DNA of 64,000 nt from contig NZ_JXRP01000009.1 of assembly GCF_000829435.1 (NCBI RefSeq), positions 372,001 to 436,000 of the forward strand. Direction: 5' to 3'. How positions within the stretch are numbered: the stretch's first letter is position 1; every line of letters begins with the position of its first letter. This stretch comes from Jeotgalibacillus soli. GTDB taxonomy: Bacteria > Bacillota > Bacilli > Bacillales > Jeotgalibacillaceae. Shown here in pieces: positions 1-7,780 of this stretch. Both the position numbers and the translations under genes were made by a program. The notes below the pieces were generated by a model that saw only the letters and a program-made list of their open reading frames with translations, did not search any database and had not been told where the DNA came from.

Positions 1-1
1 A

Positions 2-961
2 GGAGAAAAATTATCTAATTCAATCCATCGTGAAACAGGCTTACCTGTCTATAGCTTATATGGTGATACAAAAAAACCGAAAGATGAGATGATGTCAACG
101 TTTGATGTTATTTTGTTTGATTTGCAGGATATTGGCGCACGCTACTATACATACATTTACACGATGGCTTACATGATGCAAGCGTGCGCAAAACATGATA
201 AAGAAATAATCGTACTTGACCGGCCAAATCCGATCGGCGGTGAGGTAGTAGAAGGAAATCTCGTCGAAGAAAATTTTCGTTCTTTTGTCGGGCTTTATCC
301 CATCCCCAATCGTCATGGAATGACAGTGGGAGAGCTTGCAAAGTATTTTAATGAAGAATTTAATATTCATTGCACACTAACTGTGGTTAAGATGGAAGGG
401 TGGAGACGGCAAATGTCGGTGATGGATACCGGTTTACCGTGGATACCGCCTTCTCCAAACACAACTAATTACCATATGATGCTTTTATACACAGGGACGT
501 GTTTAATCGAAGGCATGAACGTATCTGAAGGTCGAGGAACCACTCAGCCATTCGAAATCGTAGGAGCACCTTTTATCGATGGGGGACAGCTGCAGCAGAC
601 TTTTAATGCCATTGGCCTGCCGGGAGTAAAAGCAAGAGCCATTTCGTTTAAACCAACGTACCAAAAATATAAAGATGAAACCTGCCAAGGGATTCAGCTT
701 CACGTCACTAGCCCATCAGAACTGGAGTCATGGAAGACTGGTGTTTATTTGGTCAAAACGATTTATGATTTATATTTGGATCATATTGTTTTTTTACGAT
801 CTGATCTTTCTCGTCATCCCATGTTCGACTTAATCAGTGGCTCAGATAAACTTCGAAATGCTATTCTACAAGGCGAAATAAGTCCATATTTAGATAGAGT
901 CGAGAAGGCGTCAAAGGAATTTAAAGAGAAACGCAAATCCTATTTATTGTATTCAACATAG
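2..961 (+). CDS. namZ: NamZ-type exo-beta-N-acetylmuramidase (DUF1343), 5' end outside window
   Basis: The reading frame is open from base 2, so the N-terminus lies before the window; 319 residues are present. The sequence FDVILFDLQDIGARYYTY followed by VLDRPNPIGG and the late segment WIPPSPN are hallmarks of the DUF1343 family, whose B. subtilis member YbbC (NamZ) removes MurNAc from the non-reducing end of peptidoglycan fragments. The first in-frame methionines (89, 92) are internal because homologous-looking sequence (GLPVYSLYGDTKKP) precedes them. It is followed after 23 bases by a MurR/RpiR regulator, the same pairing as the B. subtilis murein-recycling cluster. Family identification is firm; enzyme activity is inferred from the family. 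Confidence 0.9.
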   Translation, partial: GEKLSNSIHRETGLPVYSLYGDTKKPKDEMMSTFDVILFDLQDIGARYYTYIYTMAYMMQACAKHDKEIIVLDRPNPIGGEVVEGNLVEENFRSFVGLYPIPNRHGMTVGELAKYFNEEFNIHCTLTVVKMEGWRRQMSVMDTGLPWIPPSPNTTNYHMMLLYTGTCLIEGMNVSEGRGTTQPFEIVGAPFIDGGQLQQTFNAIGLPGVKARAISFKPTYQKYKDETCQGIQLHVTSPSELESWKTGVYLVKTIYDLYLDHIVFLRSDLSRHPMFDLISGSDKLRNAILQGEISPYLDRVEKASKEFKEKRKSYLLYST

Positions 962-984
962 CTAAATGAAAGGAAGGGTTGACC

Positions 985-1872
985 ATGGGGATTTCTAGCG
1001 GAGGTTTAGTTTTACTGGAAGAAATGAAACAGGAGCTTCCTCCATCTGAACAGAAAATTGCGGACTATATTTTGGGAAATCCCGAGAAAACTGTGAGAAT
1101 GACCATCTCAGAATTAGGTGAAAAAAGCAAGACAAGCAGTGCGGCTGTTACGAGATTGTGCAAATCCTTAAAGCTAAAGGGATTCCAGGATTTAAAACTG
1201 CGTATCAATGGTGATTTGGGAAGAAAAAAAGAAGTGGGAACGCGTGATATAGAACCTAATGAACCTGTGGAAACAACCATTGATAAAGTAACAGATTTAG
1301 CAGTTCAAACTCTGTTAGAGACGGCAGAGTTATTGGATAGTGATAAAATGCTGCGTGCGGTAGAAAAGATAAAAAATGCCCATTCGATTCATTTCTTTGG
1401 GGTAGGGGCATCAGCCATTCCAGCAATGGATGCCCAGCAAAAATTTTTACGAATTAATAAAACATCTACTGCTTTTACAGATCCCCACATGGGTGCTACA
1501 GTTGTCGCTAATGCTAAATCAGGCGATGTGGTTATGGGCATATCCTTTTCTGGAGAGACATCCGAAGTGGTGAAAATTTTGGAGCTAGCGAAGGAGAAAG
1601 GCGTCACGACGATTAGCTTAACAAGATATGGGCAGTCTACGATTTCAGAAATGGCTGATATTTCTTTGTTCACATCGCCAACGAAAGAAGCGAATTTCCG
1701 CAGTGGTGCAACCTCTTCAAGACTCGCCCAGCTTCATGTTATCGATATCCTTTTCATGTCGGTCGCATCCAAACAATATGAATCAACGATTAAGTACTTA
1801 GATGCAACCCGTGATGCGATTAAAGAGATTCAGCATTCAACTGGTCGTAAAAAGAAAAAATCAAATGACTAA
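985..1872 (+). CDS. MurR/RpiR family transcriptional regulator
   Basis: A 295-residue protein with an N-terminal helix-turn-helix of the RpiR type (about residues 20-65, containing MTISELGEKSKTSSAAVTRL) and a C-terminal SIS sugar-phosphate-binding domain (about 110-245, HFFGVGASAIPAMD and GISFSGETSEV). Regulators of this class sense sugar phosphates; B. subtilis MurR senses MurNAc-6-phosphate. Position directly after namZ supports a role in MurNAc or GlcNAc recycling. The start ATG at 985 sits 7 bases after AGGAAGG; a TTG at 979 is in frame but too close to that site. The gene ends before a strong bidirectional terminator. Confidence 0.9.
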   Translation: MGISSGGLVLLEEMKQELPPSEQKIADYILGNPEKTVRMTISELGEKSKTSSAAVTRLCKSLKLKGFQDLKLRINGDLGRKKEVGTRDIEPNEPVETTIDKVTDLAVQTLLETAELLDSDKMLRAVEKIKNAHSIHFFGVGASAIPAMDAQQKFLRINKTSTAFTDPHMGATVVANAKSGDVVMGISFSGETSEVVKILELAKEKGVTTISLTRYGQSTISEMADISLFTSPTKEANFRSGATSSRLAQLHVIDILFMSVASKQYESTIKYLDATRDAIKEIQHSTGRKKKKSND

Positions 1873-1950
1873 ATTATTTATTCTTTCTAATAACCGAGCG
1901 AATAATAGCTTTCGTCCGATTACTAACTAGCTTCATTGTTAATATTGGTT

Positions 1951-1988
1951 AAAAAGACGATCCAGCACTCACGCTGAATCGTCTTTTT
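1951..1988. terminator. Bidirectional rho-independent terminator
   Basis: AAAAAGACGAT pairs with ATCGTCTTTTTT, with a further CAGC/GCTG pairing inside. It has A and T tracts on both flanks and separates the convergent murR-like gene and Gfo/Idh/MocA gene. Confidence 0.9.
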
Positions 1989-3028
1989 TATACAAAAGAA
2001 ACAGCCTTGCCTGTCTCACTGCTTTTATAAATTGCTTCTATTACCTTTGAAACTATCATCGCTTCTTGAGGCTTTACAACGAGGGACTGTCGTCCTTGGC
2101 AGCTTTCAATAAAATTTAACGCTTGCGGAATACCTGGATCCTCTTCGTCGGAAATCCAATATGGCTCCTGGTCTAGAAGCATGCCGTATTTAGCTTGATA
2201 GAGTTTAAGAGGGAAGATGTCAATTCCGCCTTGTGTGCCCGACACGCTTACCGTCTCCTGGTCATCAGCTAAATTAGCTGCCCATGAGGTCTCAAATAAT
2301 AGCGTGGACCCATCTTTAAATTTTATATAGGCTGTTGCGTGATCATCTACCTCAAAGGTGGAGGGGTCAAAGTATCCCCACTGGTTAACAATCTCAGCTT
2401 GACGGCTTAATTCGTTATAAGTCCCGCCAGAAACCTCGGCAATTTCGGGAAAGTCCATTAAATATAAAGCCAAATCGAGAAAATGGCAGCCAAAATCGAT
2501 CAGGCTCCCACCGCCCTGGAGCTCCTTGTTTGTAAAAACACCCCATCCAGGAACTTTACGGCGTCGGATTGCTTGTGCACGGGAGACAAGAGGACGTCCA
2601 ATTTCACCTTCCTGGATAAACCGCTTTGCTGCCCGTGCTTCTTTTGTGTAACGGAAATGATAAGCAATCAAAAGAACTCTGTCCGCTTTTTCGGCAGCGT
2701 CAATCATGTCCTGGCATTCTATTGCCGTCATCGCCATCGGCTTTTCACACATCACGTGTTTACCGGCTTGTAAAGCAGCAATTGCAATTTCTGCATGAAA
2801 TTTATTTGGCGTGCAAATGGTAACGGCATCCACGTGTTCGAACAATTCCTCAAATTGCGTTGTATGAAAAGGAATCGAGAATTCTTTAGCCACAGATGAT
2901 GCCCGCTCCTCGTTCACGTCGCAAACAGCGGTTACCTCTGCAATCTCATGCCATGTTTGAAAGGAGGGGAGATGTCTCGTTGTTGCAATGCCTCCAGCTC
3001 CAATTAATCCGATTCGTAATTTTGTCAT
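1988..3028 (-). CDS. Gfo/Idh/MocA family oxidoreductase
   Basis: A 346-residue NAD(P)-dependent dehydrogenase. The N-terminal Rossmann fold shows GLIGAGGIATTRH, followed by the family signature MCEKPMA, whose lysine is catalytic, and a C-terminal alpha/beta substrate domain from about residue 130. Members oxidise or reduce cyclic polyols and sugars. ATG at 3028 has AGGTGA upstream, preferred over the in-frame GTG at 3037. The upstream neighbour encodes a ThuA-like protein; in rhizobia ThuB, a member of this family, works with ThuA to make 3-keto-disaccharides. The substrate here cannot be read from sequence. Confidence 0.88.
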   Translation of the reverse strand: MTKLRIGLIGAGGIATTRHLPSFQTWHEIAEVTAVCDVNEERASSVAKEFSIPFHTTQFEELFEHVDAVTICTPNKFHAEIAIAALQAGKHVMCEKPMAMTAIECQDMIDAAEKADRVLLIAYHFRYTKEARAAKRFIQEGEIGRPLVSRAQAIRRRKVPGWGVFTNKELQGGGSLIDFGCHFLDLALYLMDFPEIAEVSGGTYNELSRQAEIVNQWGYFDPSTFEVDDHATAYIKFKDGSTLLFETSWAANLADDQETVSVSGTQGGIDIFPLKLYQAKYGMLLDQEPYWISDEEDPGIPQALNFIESCQGRQSLVVKPQEAMIVSKVIEAIYKSSETGKAVSFV

Positions 3029-3077
3029 TGAAATCACCTGCCCATTCGAAATTGGATAAGATTATTAAAAAAATCGT

Positions 3078-3803
3078 TTAAGCTTTATTAGCAGAGAGCT
3101 TTTCTAATGGTTGTGCATTTCCGTAAACCGGGTACTCTCGAGTGGTGGGTGCGGCCCAGCGGACAGCATTTTGAATCACTCTTTGGATTTGTTCATTGTA
3201 GTAGGTTGGGTAGGTTTCATGACCTGGCCGGAAGTAAAAGATTTTCCCATTTCCTCTTTTATAGGCAGCACCGCTTCTAAATACTTCGCCGCCTTCAAAC
3301 CAGCTTAAGAAGACCAATTCGTCAGGAGCTGGGATGTCAAAATGCTCTCCATACATTTCCTCTTGTTCGAGCTCAATATATTCCGGAAGACCATCGGCAA
3401 TTGGATGGCTTGGATCAATCACCCATAAGCGTTCTTTTTCGCCAGCTTCACGCCATTTTAGATCACAGGAGGTTCCCATTAATGCTTTAAAGATTTTTGA
3501 AAAATGACCGGAGTGAAGGACAATAAGCCCCATCCCTTCTAAAACCCGCTTTTTCACACGTTCAACAATCGCATCCTCCACTTCATCATGGGCGATGTGA
3601 CCCCACCAGAGAAGAACGTCTGTTGAAGATAATCGATTTTCAGATAAGCCATGCTCAGGCTCATCTAATGTTGCTGTTCTAACTATAAATTCCTGTGTCT
3701 GAAGCATGGATGCCAACGCGCCGTGTATCCCTTCAGGGTAAATATCGCGTACCTCTTGATGCAGCTTTTCATGTCTGTATTCATTCCATACTGTAACGTT
3801 CAT
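3078..3803 (-). CDS. ThuA-like trehalose-utilisation domain protein
   Basis: A 241-residue protein of the ThuA (glutamine-amidotransferase-like fold) family, seen in [38 protein letters not shown] and the C-terminal [14 protein letters not shown]. ThuA family proteins act with a Gfo/Idh/MocA partner in disaccharide catabolism by way of 3-keto sugars. ATG at 3803 has an excellent AAAGGAGTGG site 7 bases away; longer readings from 3932 are not supported. It lies 50 bases upstream of the oxidoreductase on the same strand, so they are probably co-transcribed. A LacI-type palindrome lies 26 bases upstream of the start. Confidence 0.88.
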   Translation of the reverse strand: MNVTVWNEYRHEKLHQEVRDIYPEGIHGALASMLQTQEFIVRTATLDEPEHGLSENRLSSTDVLLWWGHIAHDEVEDAIVERVKKRVLEGMGLIVLHSGHFSKIFKALMGTSCDLKWREAGEKERLWVIDPSHPIADGLPEYIELEQEEMYGEHFDIPAPDELVFLSWFEGGEVFRSGAAYKRGNGKIFYFRPGHETYPTYYNEQIQRVIQNAVRWAAPTTREYPVYGNAQPLEKLSANKA

Positions 3804-3828
3804 TTGTACCACTCCTTTTTTGTTTTGC

Positions 3829-3840
3829 GCAACCGATTGC
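3829..3840. promoter_or_regulatory. LacI-family-type operator upstream of thuA-like gene
   Basis: GCAACCGATTGC is an inverted repeat of the form GCAAnCGnTTGC, the usual core recognised by LacI/GalR repressors. It lies 26 bases before the thuA-like start codon. It does not match cre well. No LacI-type gene adjoins it; the only one in the window is RbsR, whose sites differ (GTAACCGGTTAC). Confidence 0.55.
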
Positions 3841-3935
3841 CTTGCTGGGTGAAAAAATGAATTCATCATCATTGCAAGGTTAATAGTTTTATTAAGTTCA
3901 TGCTTAAAACAAAAATAGTTAATCGCTTTCACTCA

Positions 3936-4130
3936 TCATAGCAGAAAAATAACGCCAAATAAAATCATACCGATTATCACATAAAACCATTTCTGTGCTA
4001 GTCCGGAAACAGCGAATATGAAGACAAGCACGGCAAGGAAGAGAAGGGAGGGACCGATCCAAAACAACGGCTGATAAAAATAACTTATAAGTACGAGCAA
4101 TCCTCCAGTGACAACGATCAGCTGAATCAA
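3936..4130 (-). CDS. Small two-helix membrane protein, hypothetical
   Basis: A 64-residue frame that is almost wholly hydrophobic, with two or three predicted membrane segments (ILFG, FLAVLVFIFAVSG, YVIIGMILFGVIFLL) and only one positive charge. It begins with TTG directly after an in-frame TGA and 11 bases after the stop of the upstream gene, so translation would depend on coupling. No clear ribosome binding site is visible. I do not recognise the family. Hydrophobic composition argues for a real protein; the start is weak. Confidence 0.45.
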   Translation of the reverse strand: MIQLIVVTGGLLVLISYFYQPLFWIGPSLLFLAVLVFIFAVSGLAQKWFYVIIGMILFGVIFLL

Positions 4131-4141
4131 TCAATCATAAT

Positions 4142-4624
4142 TCATTCTATATCCTCTTCTCTGGACAAGTCTTCTTGCTGCATTTTAACAGCTTGCACGA
4201 TAGATGAAGGTGCACCGTTCTTTGGCATTCTGACGGACACATGGAAGGGGAACAATTCCTTCATACTTTCTGGATAGAGCGCACCATCTTCAGGAATTTT
4301 GTGACCGATTGCTTCACCTCTATTATTTAATTCGATGATGAGGGGAAGTGAAGCTGCCGACTTCACCGTCTGGTTGTCTACATCCCACTCTTCAAATAAA
4401 TACCATAAATAGAGCTCGTCATCTGTTGACCCGTAGATTTTGAAAGCATCTGTAATCACACCATTATGATTTTTCCAGGCTATTTCCTTTTCAAGGTACG
4501 TATGAAGTGCTTCACTCTGATAAGAAGGTGATGAGAAATAACCATTAATGACTATAATGGCAGTAATGGCGGCGCCAATTATGTACAAACCATGCTTTAC
4601 CGGGCGTTTTAATCGCAATGTCAT
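4142..4624 (-). CDS. Membrane-anchored hypothetical protein
   Basis: A 160-residue protein with a basic N-terminus (MTLRLKRPVKHG), one membrane segment (about residues 11-27, LYIIGAAITAIIVING), and an extracytoplasmic domain of about 125 residues rich in acidic residues, including WYLFEEWDVDNQ. There is no lipobox. ATG at 4624 is preceded by GAGGGGGA; an in-frame ATG at 4663 lacks a good site. I do not recognise the family. It lies 11 bases upstream of the small membrane protein and is likely co-transcribed with it. Confidence 0.65.
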   Translation of the reverse strand: MTLRLKRPVKHGLYIIGAAITAIIVINGYFSSPSYQSEALHTYLEKEIAWKNHNGVITDAFKIYGSTDDELYLWYLFEEWDVDNQTVKSAASLPLIIELNNRGEAIGHKIPEDGALYPESMKELFPFHVSVRMPKNGAPSSIVQAVKMQQEDLSREEDIE

Positions 4625-4749
4625 CTTCCCCCTCACACATAGCTTATCACTGATACTATACATATTTGACAGAGGTCTGTGATTTCCTTCCTTTTGTGAA
4701 AAGAATATTTATAGAGAGAATGTGTATGGAGTAGTGAAACCTTCAATGA

Positions 4750-4779
4750 TTGTAAGAAATCGTTTTTTCTGCGTATAAT
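4750..4779 (+). promoter_or_regulatory. Sigma-A type promoter for the HAD phosphatase gene
   Basis: TTGTAA (4750-4755), 18-base spacer, perfect TATAAT (4774-4779), ending 60 bases before the start codon. Confidence 0.65.
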
Positions 4780-4839
4780 GATGGGCAGGTAATATTTGCA
4801 TGATCGAAGCAAATGTACAAAGGAGGAAACTTCGTTTTA

Positions 4840-5580
4840 ATGAAAACTCAAACGATAAAGCTTATTGCATTAGATATGGATGGTACACTGCTGAATGATG
4901 ATCATACGATTTCTGAACAAAATCGGCTCGCCATTAAAGAAGCACAGGATAAAGGGATTACAGTCATTATTAGTACGGGACGCCCGTTGGCTCACTGCAA
5001 GGACATTGCGGATTCACTTCGCTTATCGACCTATTTAATTACAGTAAACGGCAGTGAGATTTGGGATGATCAATTAAATATAATCGATCGTACAATTGTA
5101 GATACAAAGCATATTGAGCTAATGTGGGGACTTTCACAAAAGCATAAAACCTTGTTTTGGGCGTCGACAGTCGGTGCGGTTTGGAATTCCAATACTACGT
5201 TCCCGGATAACATTAATGAGCATGAATGGCTGAAATTCGGTTTTGATATAGAGGATGATGATGTACGGGGAGTGATTCTGAAAGAGCTTAAGGAAAATAA
5301 AGTGCTTGAAGTAACGAACTCAAGTCCAACCAATATTGAGGTTAACGCAGCAGGCATTAACAAAGCAGCAGCTATTCAAAAAGTGTGTAAACGACTCGGG
5401 CTTTCAATGGATCAAGTGATGGCGGTGGGAGACAGCTTAAACGACCTGGCGATGATTCAATTATCAGGCGTTGGTGTGGCAATGGGTAATGCTCAGCCTA
5501 TTGTGAAGGAATCAGCTGATTGGATAACTGATACAAATATCAATGATGGTGTCGCAAAAGCTATTCGCTATTGGACGTAA
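4840..5580 (+). CDS. Cof-type HAD-superfamily phosphatase
   Basis: A 246-residue haloacid-dehalogenase family hydrolase of the Cof/YidA type. Motif I is LDMDGTL with both aspartates near residues 11-13, motif II is ISTGRP, and motif IV is GDSLNDLAM, with a cap domain between them (about 85-180). Family members dephosphorylate sugar phosphates and other small metabolites in the cytoplasm. ATG at 4840 follows AAAGGAGG with a long 13-base gap; an in-frame ATG at 4813 would include the ribosome binding site in the coding sequence and is unlikely. It is transcribed alone. Substrate unknown. Confidence 0.9.
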   Translation: MKTQTIKLIALDMDGTLLNDDHTISEQNRLAIKEAQDKGITVIISTGRPLAHCKDIADSLRLSTYLITVNGSEIWDDQLNIIDRTIVDTKHIELMWGLSQKHKTLFWASTVGAVWNSNTTFPDNINEHEWLKFGFDIEDDDVRGVILKELKENKVLEVTNSSPTNIEVNAAGINKAAAIQKVCKRLGLSMDQVMAVGDSLNDLAMIQLSGVGVAMGNAQPIVKESADWITDTNINDGVAKAIRYWT

Positions 5581-5600
5581 ATTTTGAAAGTGCAAAATAT

Positions 5601-5630
5601 TTGATTTCCATATTTTCGGTCATTTATAAT
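5601..5630 (+). promoter_or_regulatory. Sigma-A type promoter for the aldo/keto reductase
   Basis: TTGATT (5601-5606), 18-base spacer, TATAAT (5625-5630), about 70 bases before the start codon. Confidence 0.65.
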
Positions 5631-5700
5631 AAGTATGATTTCCGAGCATAGTTTCTAGAGGTATTCGTTTAATATGCTTTTATTCGAGAGGAGCCAAAAA

Positions 5701-6522
5701 ATGAAAACAGTAACGTTAAATAATGGTGTGAAAATGCCTCAAATCGGCCTTGGAGTTTGGCAGGTGGAAGATGAAGTAGCAACGGATTCCGTGAAAAAAG
5801 CGATTGAAGTCGGCTATCGCTCTATTGATACAGCGGCAATTTATAAAAACGAACGCGGTGTTGGAAAAGGAATTAAAGCGGCGGGTGTCCCGCGTGAAGA
5901 GCTTTTCATTACAACAAAGGTTTGGAACGAGGATCAAGGGTATGAATCTACTATTAAAGCATTCGAAGAAAGTCTTGAGAGACTTGAGCTTGATTATGTA
6001 GATTTATATTTGATTCATTGGCCTACTCCAAAAAAAGACACGTATGTAGAAACCTATAAAGCACTGGAGAAACTGTATGAAGATGGAAAAGTTCGTGCTA
6101 TTGGAGTATGTAACTTTGAAATCGTGCATTTACAGCGCTTGTTGGATGAGTGCAGCGTGAAGCCTGTGCTGAACCAAGTGGAATGCCATCCGTATCTTGG
6201 ACAGCATGAACTGAAAACCTTCTGTGATGAAAATGAGATTTTCCTTGAAGCTTGGAGCCCGCTTATGCAGGGTGGAGATGTGCTAAATGATGATACCATC
6301 AAGAATATTGCTGAAAAGTATGGCAAAACACCGGCGCAAGTTGTCATTCGCTGGCATTTAGACCGTCACTCCATTGTTATTCCAAAATCAGTGACACCTT
6401 CAAGAATCGAAGAAAACTTTGATGTTTTTGATTTTGAGCTAACAGATGACGAAATGACGAGCATTAATGACTTAGATCGGAACGAGCGAAAAGGCCCGCA
6501 TCCGAATGATCTGAACGATTAA
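5701..6522 (+). CDS. Aldo/keto reductase (YvgN/glyoxal reductase-like)
   Basis: A 273-residue NADPH-dependent reductase. The catalytic tetrad is visible as Asp and Tyr in SIDTAAIYKNE, Lys in FITTKVW and His in YLIHWP; the cofactor-binding IPKSV motif lies near the C-terminus. The overall sequence (LNNGVKMPQIGLGVWQ at the start) is close to B. subtilis YvgN, which reduces methylglyoxal and other aldehydes. ATG at 5701 follows GAGAGGAG. It is a single-gene transcript between its own promoter and a terminator at 6538. The family is certain, the physiological substrate is inferred. Confidence 0.92.
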   Translation: MKTVTLNNGVKMPQIGLGVWQVEDEVATDSVKKAIEVGYRSIDTAAIYKNERGVGKGIKAAGVPREELFITTKVWNEDQGYESTIKAFEESLERLELDYVDLYLIHWPTPKKDTYVETYKALEKLYEDGKVRAIGVCNFEIVHLQRLLDECSVKPVLNQVECHPYLGQHELKTFCDENEIFLEAWSPLMQGGDVLNDDTIKNIAEKYGKTPAQVVIRWHLDRHSIVIPKSVTPSRIEENFDVFDFELTDDEMTSINDLDRNERKGPHPNDLND

Positions 6523-6537
6523 CGGGTAAAAATGAGT

Positions 6538-6570
6538 AAAACCAGCTGTAGCTATGCGGCTGGTTTTTTA
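6538..6570 (+). terminator. Rho-independent terminator after aldo/keto reductase
   Basis: AAAACCAGC pairs with GCTGGTTTT across a short loop and runs into a T tract. Confidence 0.88.
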
Positions 6571-6604
6571 GTGTTATGGAGAATTAATTATAATCGATTA
6601 GCTG

Positions 6605-6633
6605 TTGACACTTTTAAAAGAACCTTGTAGAAT
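6605..6633 (+). promoter_or_regulatory. rbs operon promoter
   Basis: Consensus TTGACA (6605-6610), 17-base spacer and TAGAAT (6628-6633). The first palindromic operator begins two bases after the -10 box, so a bound repressor would cover the transcription start. Confidence 0.85.
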
Positions 6634-6634
6634 G

Positions 6635-6652
6635 TTTGTAACCGGTTACAAA
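6635..6652. promoter_or_regulatory. RbsR/CcpA-type operator 1
   Basis: TTTGTAACCGGTTACAAA is a perfect 18-bp palindrome. Bases 6636-6651 match the CcpA cre consensus WTGNAANCGNWWNCAW at every fixed position. It overlaps the expected transcription start, consistent with repression by RbsR, CcpA or both. Confidence 0.85.
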
Positions 6653-6712
6653 AATAGTGAGAAAAGCAGATTATAAATCTTAATTGGATAGAATGCTTAA
6701 TTTTTTCACAAT

Positions 6713-6730
6713 TATGTAACCGGTTACATA
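6713..6730. promoter_or_regulatory. RbsR/CcpA-type operator 2
   Basis: TATGTAACCGGTTACATA is a second perfect 18-bp palindrome sharing the GTAACCGGTTAC core and matching cre at 6714-6729. Its centre is 78 bases from that of operator 1, within the untranslated leader. Confidence 0.85.
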
Positions 6731-6794
6731 TTAAAAATAAAACATTTATAGATCTAGTTTTAAACAATTTATATAAATGGAAGGGGCAAGAAGT

Positions 6795-7766
6795 GTGGCG
6801 ACGATACGGGATGTTGCGAGAAAATCAGGTGTGTCAGTGGCCACTGTATCGCGTGTATTAAATGAAAAAGGCTACGTGCATGAAGATACAAGGAAGAAAG
6901 TGGAGAAAGCAATTGAAATCTTGCAGTATAAGCCCAATAACGTAGCAAGAAGTTTATTCAAAAAGACTTCAAAGACGATTGGTTTTTTGATTCCTGATAT
7001 TACAAATCCTTTTTTTCCTCAGCTTGTGAGAGCGGTCGAGGATGTAATGTACCCGGCAGGCTACACGACGATTCTATTTAACAGTGATGAAAATCTTAAC
7101 CATGAGATTGAATATATCGAAGGAATGACTTCAAAGTACATAGATGGATTTATCATTGCTTCTAATACGCTTCACTGGGAGCATCTGCACCTTTTGAATG
7201 TACCTGTTATCGCTTTGGATCGGCATATAGATTCACGTATCTCGTCCGTAGTAATCGATAATTATACAGGAGCGGTAGAAGCGCTTGAGTTTATGTTTTC
7301 AAGAGGATGCAAGAATATTGCTCACCTAGAAGGTCCGAATTATATATATACGGCTCAAGAAAGAAAGAAAGCTTATTTAAATGTTATGAAAGAGAAAAAC
7401 CTTCCTGTTTTACTTCAGCAGGGGAACTACGAGCTTGAACAAGCGATGATTAAAACGATGCATTTATTATCGGAGCACCCGAATATTGATGGGCTATTTG
7501 CTGGTAATGATGTGATGGCAATAGGGGCCTTGAAAGCGGCGCATAAATTAGGTATCCAAGTACCTAAGCAGCTTTCAATAATGGGCTTTGACGGGATTGA
7601 GTGGGGAGAAACGGTCACCCCTGAGCTAACAACGATGCAGCAGCCGATCTATGAAATGGGGAGAAAAGCAGCGGAGCTCTTATTAGCACGAATTCATGAA
7701 CAGGATCTTGAAGTTGAACATCATATTTTACCTGTGAATATAAAAAAACGCAACTCTGTTAAATAG
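6795..7766 (+). CDS. rbsR: LacI-family ribose operon repressor RbsR
   Basis: A 323-residue repressor. The N-terminal LacI helix-turn-helix reads ATIRDVARKSGVSVATVSRV, followed by the hinge and a periplasmic-binding-protein-like effector domain (about 60-320; GFLIPDITNPFFPQLV and GLFAGNDVMAIG). It heads the ribose operon, as in B. subtilis. GTG at 6795 is chosen because AAGGGG lies 8 bases upstream and homologues begin at this ATIRDVA motif; ATG at 6777 is in frame but the ribosome binding site would then be inside the gene. It probably autoregulates through the two palindromes upstream. Confidence 0.93.
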   Translation: MATIRDVARKSGVSVATVSRVLNEKGYVHEDTRKKVEKAIEILQYKPNNVARSLFKKTSKTIGFLIPDITNPFFPQLVRAVEDVMYPAGYTTILFNSDENLNHEIEYIEGMTSKYIDGFIIASNTLHWEHLHLLNVPVIALDRHIDSRISSVVIDNYTGAVEALEFMFSRGCKNIAHLEGPNYIYTAQERKKAYLNVMKEKNLPVLLQQGNYELEQAMIKTMHLLSEHPNIDGLFAGNDVMAIGALKAAHKLGIQVPKQLSIMGFDGIEWGETVTPELTTMQQPIYEMGRKAAELLLARIHEQDLEVEHHILPVNIKKRNSVK

Positions 7767-7780
7767 AGGGGGAAGCCCAT

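Noticed and set aside
3919-4134. Overlapping 71-residue minus-strand frame
   Set aside because: Cysteine- and arginine-rich shadow of the hydrophobic frame with no ribosome site.
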